Assembly: GCF_022539315.1 (NCBI RefSeq)
Contig: NC_066322.1
Coordinates: 19,230,765 to 19,294,764, forward strand
From: Serinus canaria
Taxonomy: Eukaryota; Chordata; Aves; Passeriformes; Fringillidae
Length of the DNA: 64,000 nucleotides
Direction: 5' to 3'
The notes beneath the pieces were generated by a model. The model was given only the letters and a program-made list of their open reading frames with translations. It did not search any database and had not been told where the DNA came from. Positions within the stretch are counted from its first letter, which is position 1; each line of letters opens with the position of its first letter. Below, piece by piece: positions 1 to 64,000 of this stretch. The translations under genes were made by a program, and so were the position numbers.

Positions 1-33
1 TGCTTCAAAAAAAAAAAAACTCCAGTGTATTAC

Positions 34-63658
<63,625 letters not shown>

Positions 63659-64000
63659 CTATAGAAAAAGAATGACATAATTATGCTGAATGCTTGAAGG
63701 CTTCTGAACTATTTTTTCTCTAAGTAAGGATGAACACATATTTGGATAATATAACTTATAAGGGAGCATACTGTTTTTTCTTACAAAGATTTATAGTCAA
63801 TATTCAAAACTTAGATTTTTCACGTGCCTTCAGCTTGTAGCTTGCTGTCACTGAAAATGCTAGAGATGACCCTTTTCTATTCCCTTCTAAAAGTCCTAAA
63901 TCTAATACACACTTGGGAACTATAAGACGACCAATATTGTGTTAGCTTGTGAATAGAAAAGCACAGTGGATAAACCAAGTGCAATAAAGGAAACTGTGAT
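63659..64000 (-). other. COL11A1: Partial intron upstream of E1
   Basis: 342 bp of AT-rich intron up to the window edge; no element recognised. The preceding minor-helix exons lie outside. Confidence 0.8.

Overview
The window is entirely inside one vertebrate gene, COL11A1 (collagen alpha-1(XI) chain), transcribed from the minus strand. The gene runs off both ends: the N-terminal part lies beyond position 64000 and the last part of the helix plus the C-propeptide lies below position 1. I find 45 coding exons with canonical GT-AG borders. All are multiples of 9 or 3 bases and all join in phase 0. Together they encode 930 codons with no frameshift, stop or break in the Gly-X-Y pattern of the major helix.

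Organism: a bird is the best fit. Evidence is several CR1 LINE 3' ends with the avian ATTCTRTG-type tail, a solo LTR of a family I recognise from bird ERVL-type elements, and compact introns (many of 80-1500 bp). A songbird is possible but not shown.

Layout in transcript order (right to left). E1 and most of E2 (63658-61967) close the minor triple helix. The end of E2, E3 and the first four codons of E4 form the NC2 hinge / N-telopeptide region. E4 (60376) starts the major triple helix, and E4 to E45 (down to 34) give its first 852 residues. E9-E18 alternate strictly 54/45 bp. The helical cross-link lysine 84 is in E8 and a GFPGER integrin-type motif is in E30. Exon sizes, cross-link and integrin positions all match the fibrillar A-clade COL11A1/COL5A1 plan, and the residues identify COL11A1.

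Introns occupy about 96 percent of the window. The largest are 6860-13154, 21075-26782 and 88-5086. They hold four CR1 pieces, one solo LTR, a pure (ATTCC)20 microsatellite that reads UGGAA in the pre-mRNA, and several perfect short-loop inverted repeats, including a three-hairpin cascade at 17579-17672. I see no other gene, no RNA gene and no CRISPR array, and no previously undescribed system. The items most worth checking are the KGHR-to-KGNR change at the cross-link site, the very GC-rich exon E32, the hairpin cascade, the hairpin at the E33 acceptor, the weak E25 donor and the TGGAA repeat.
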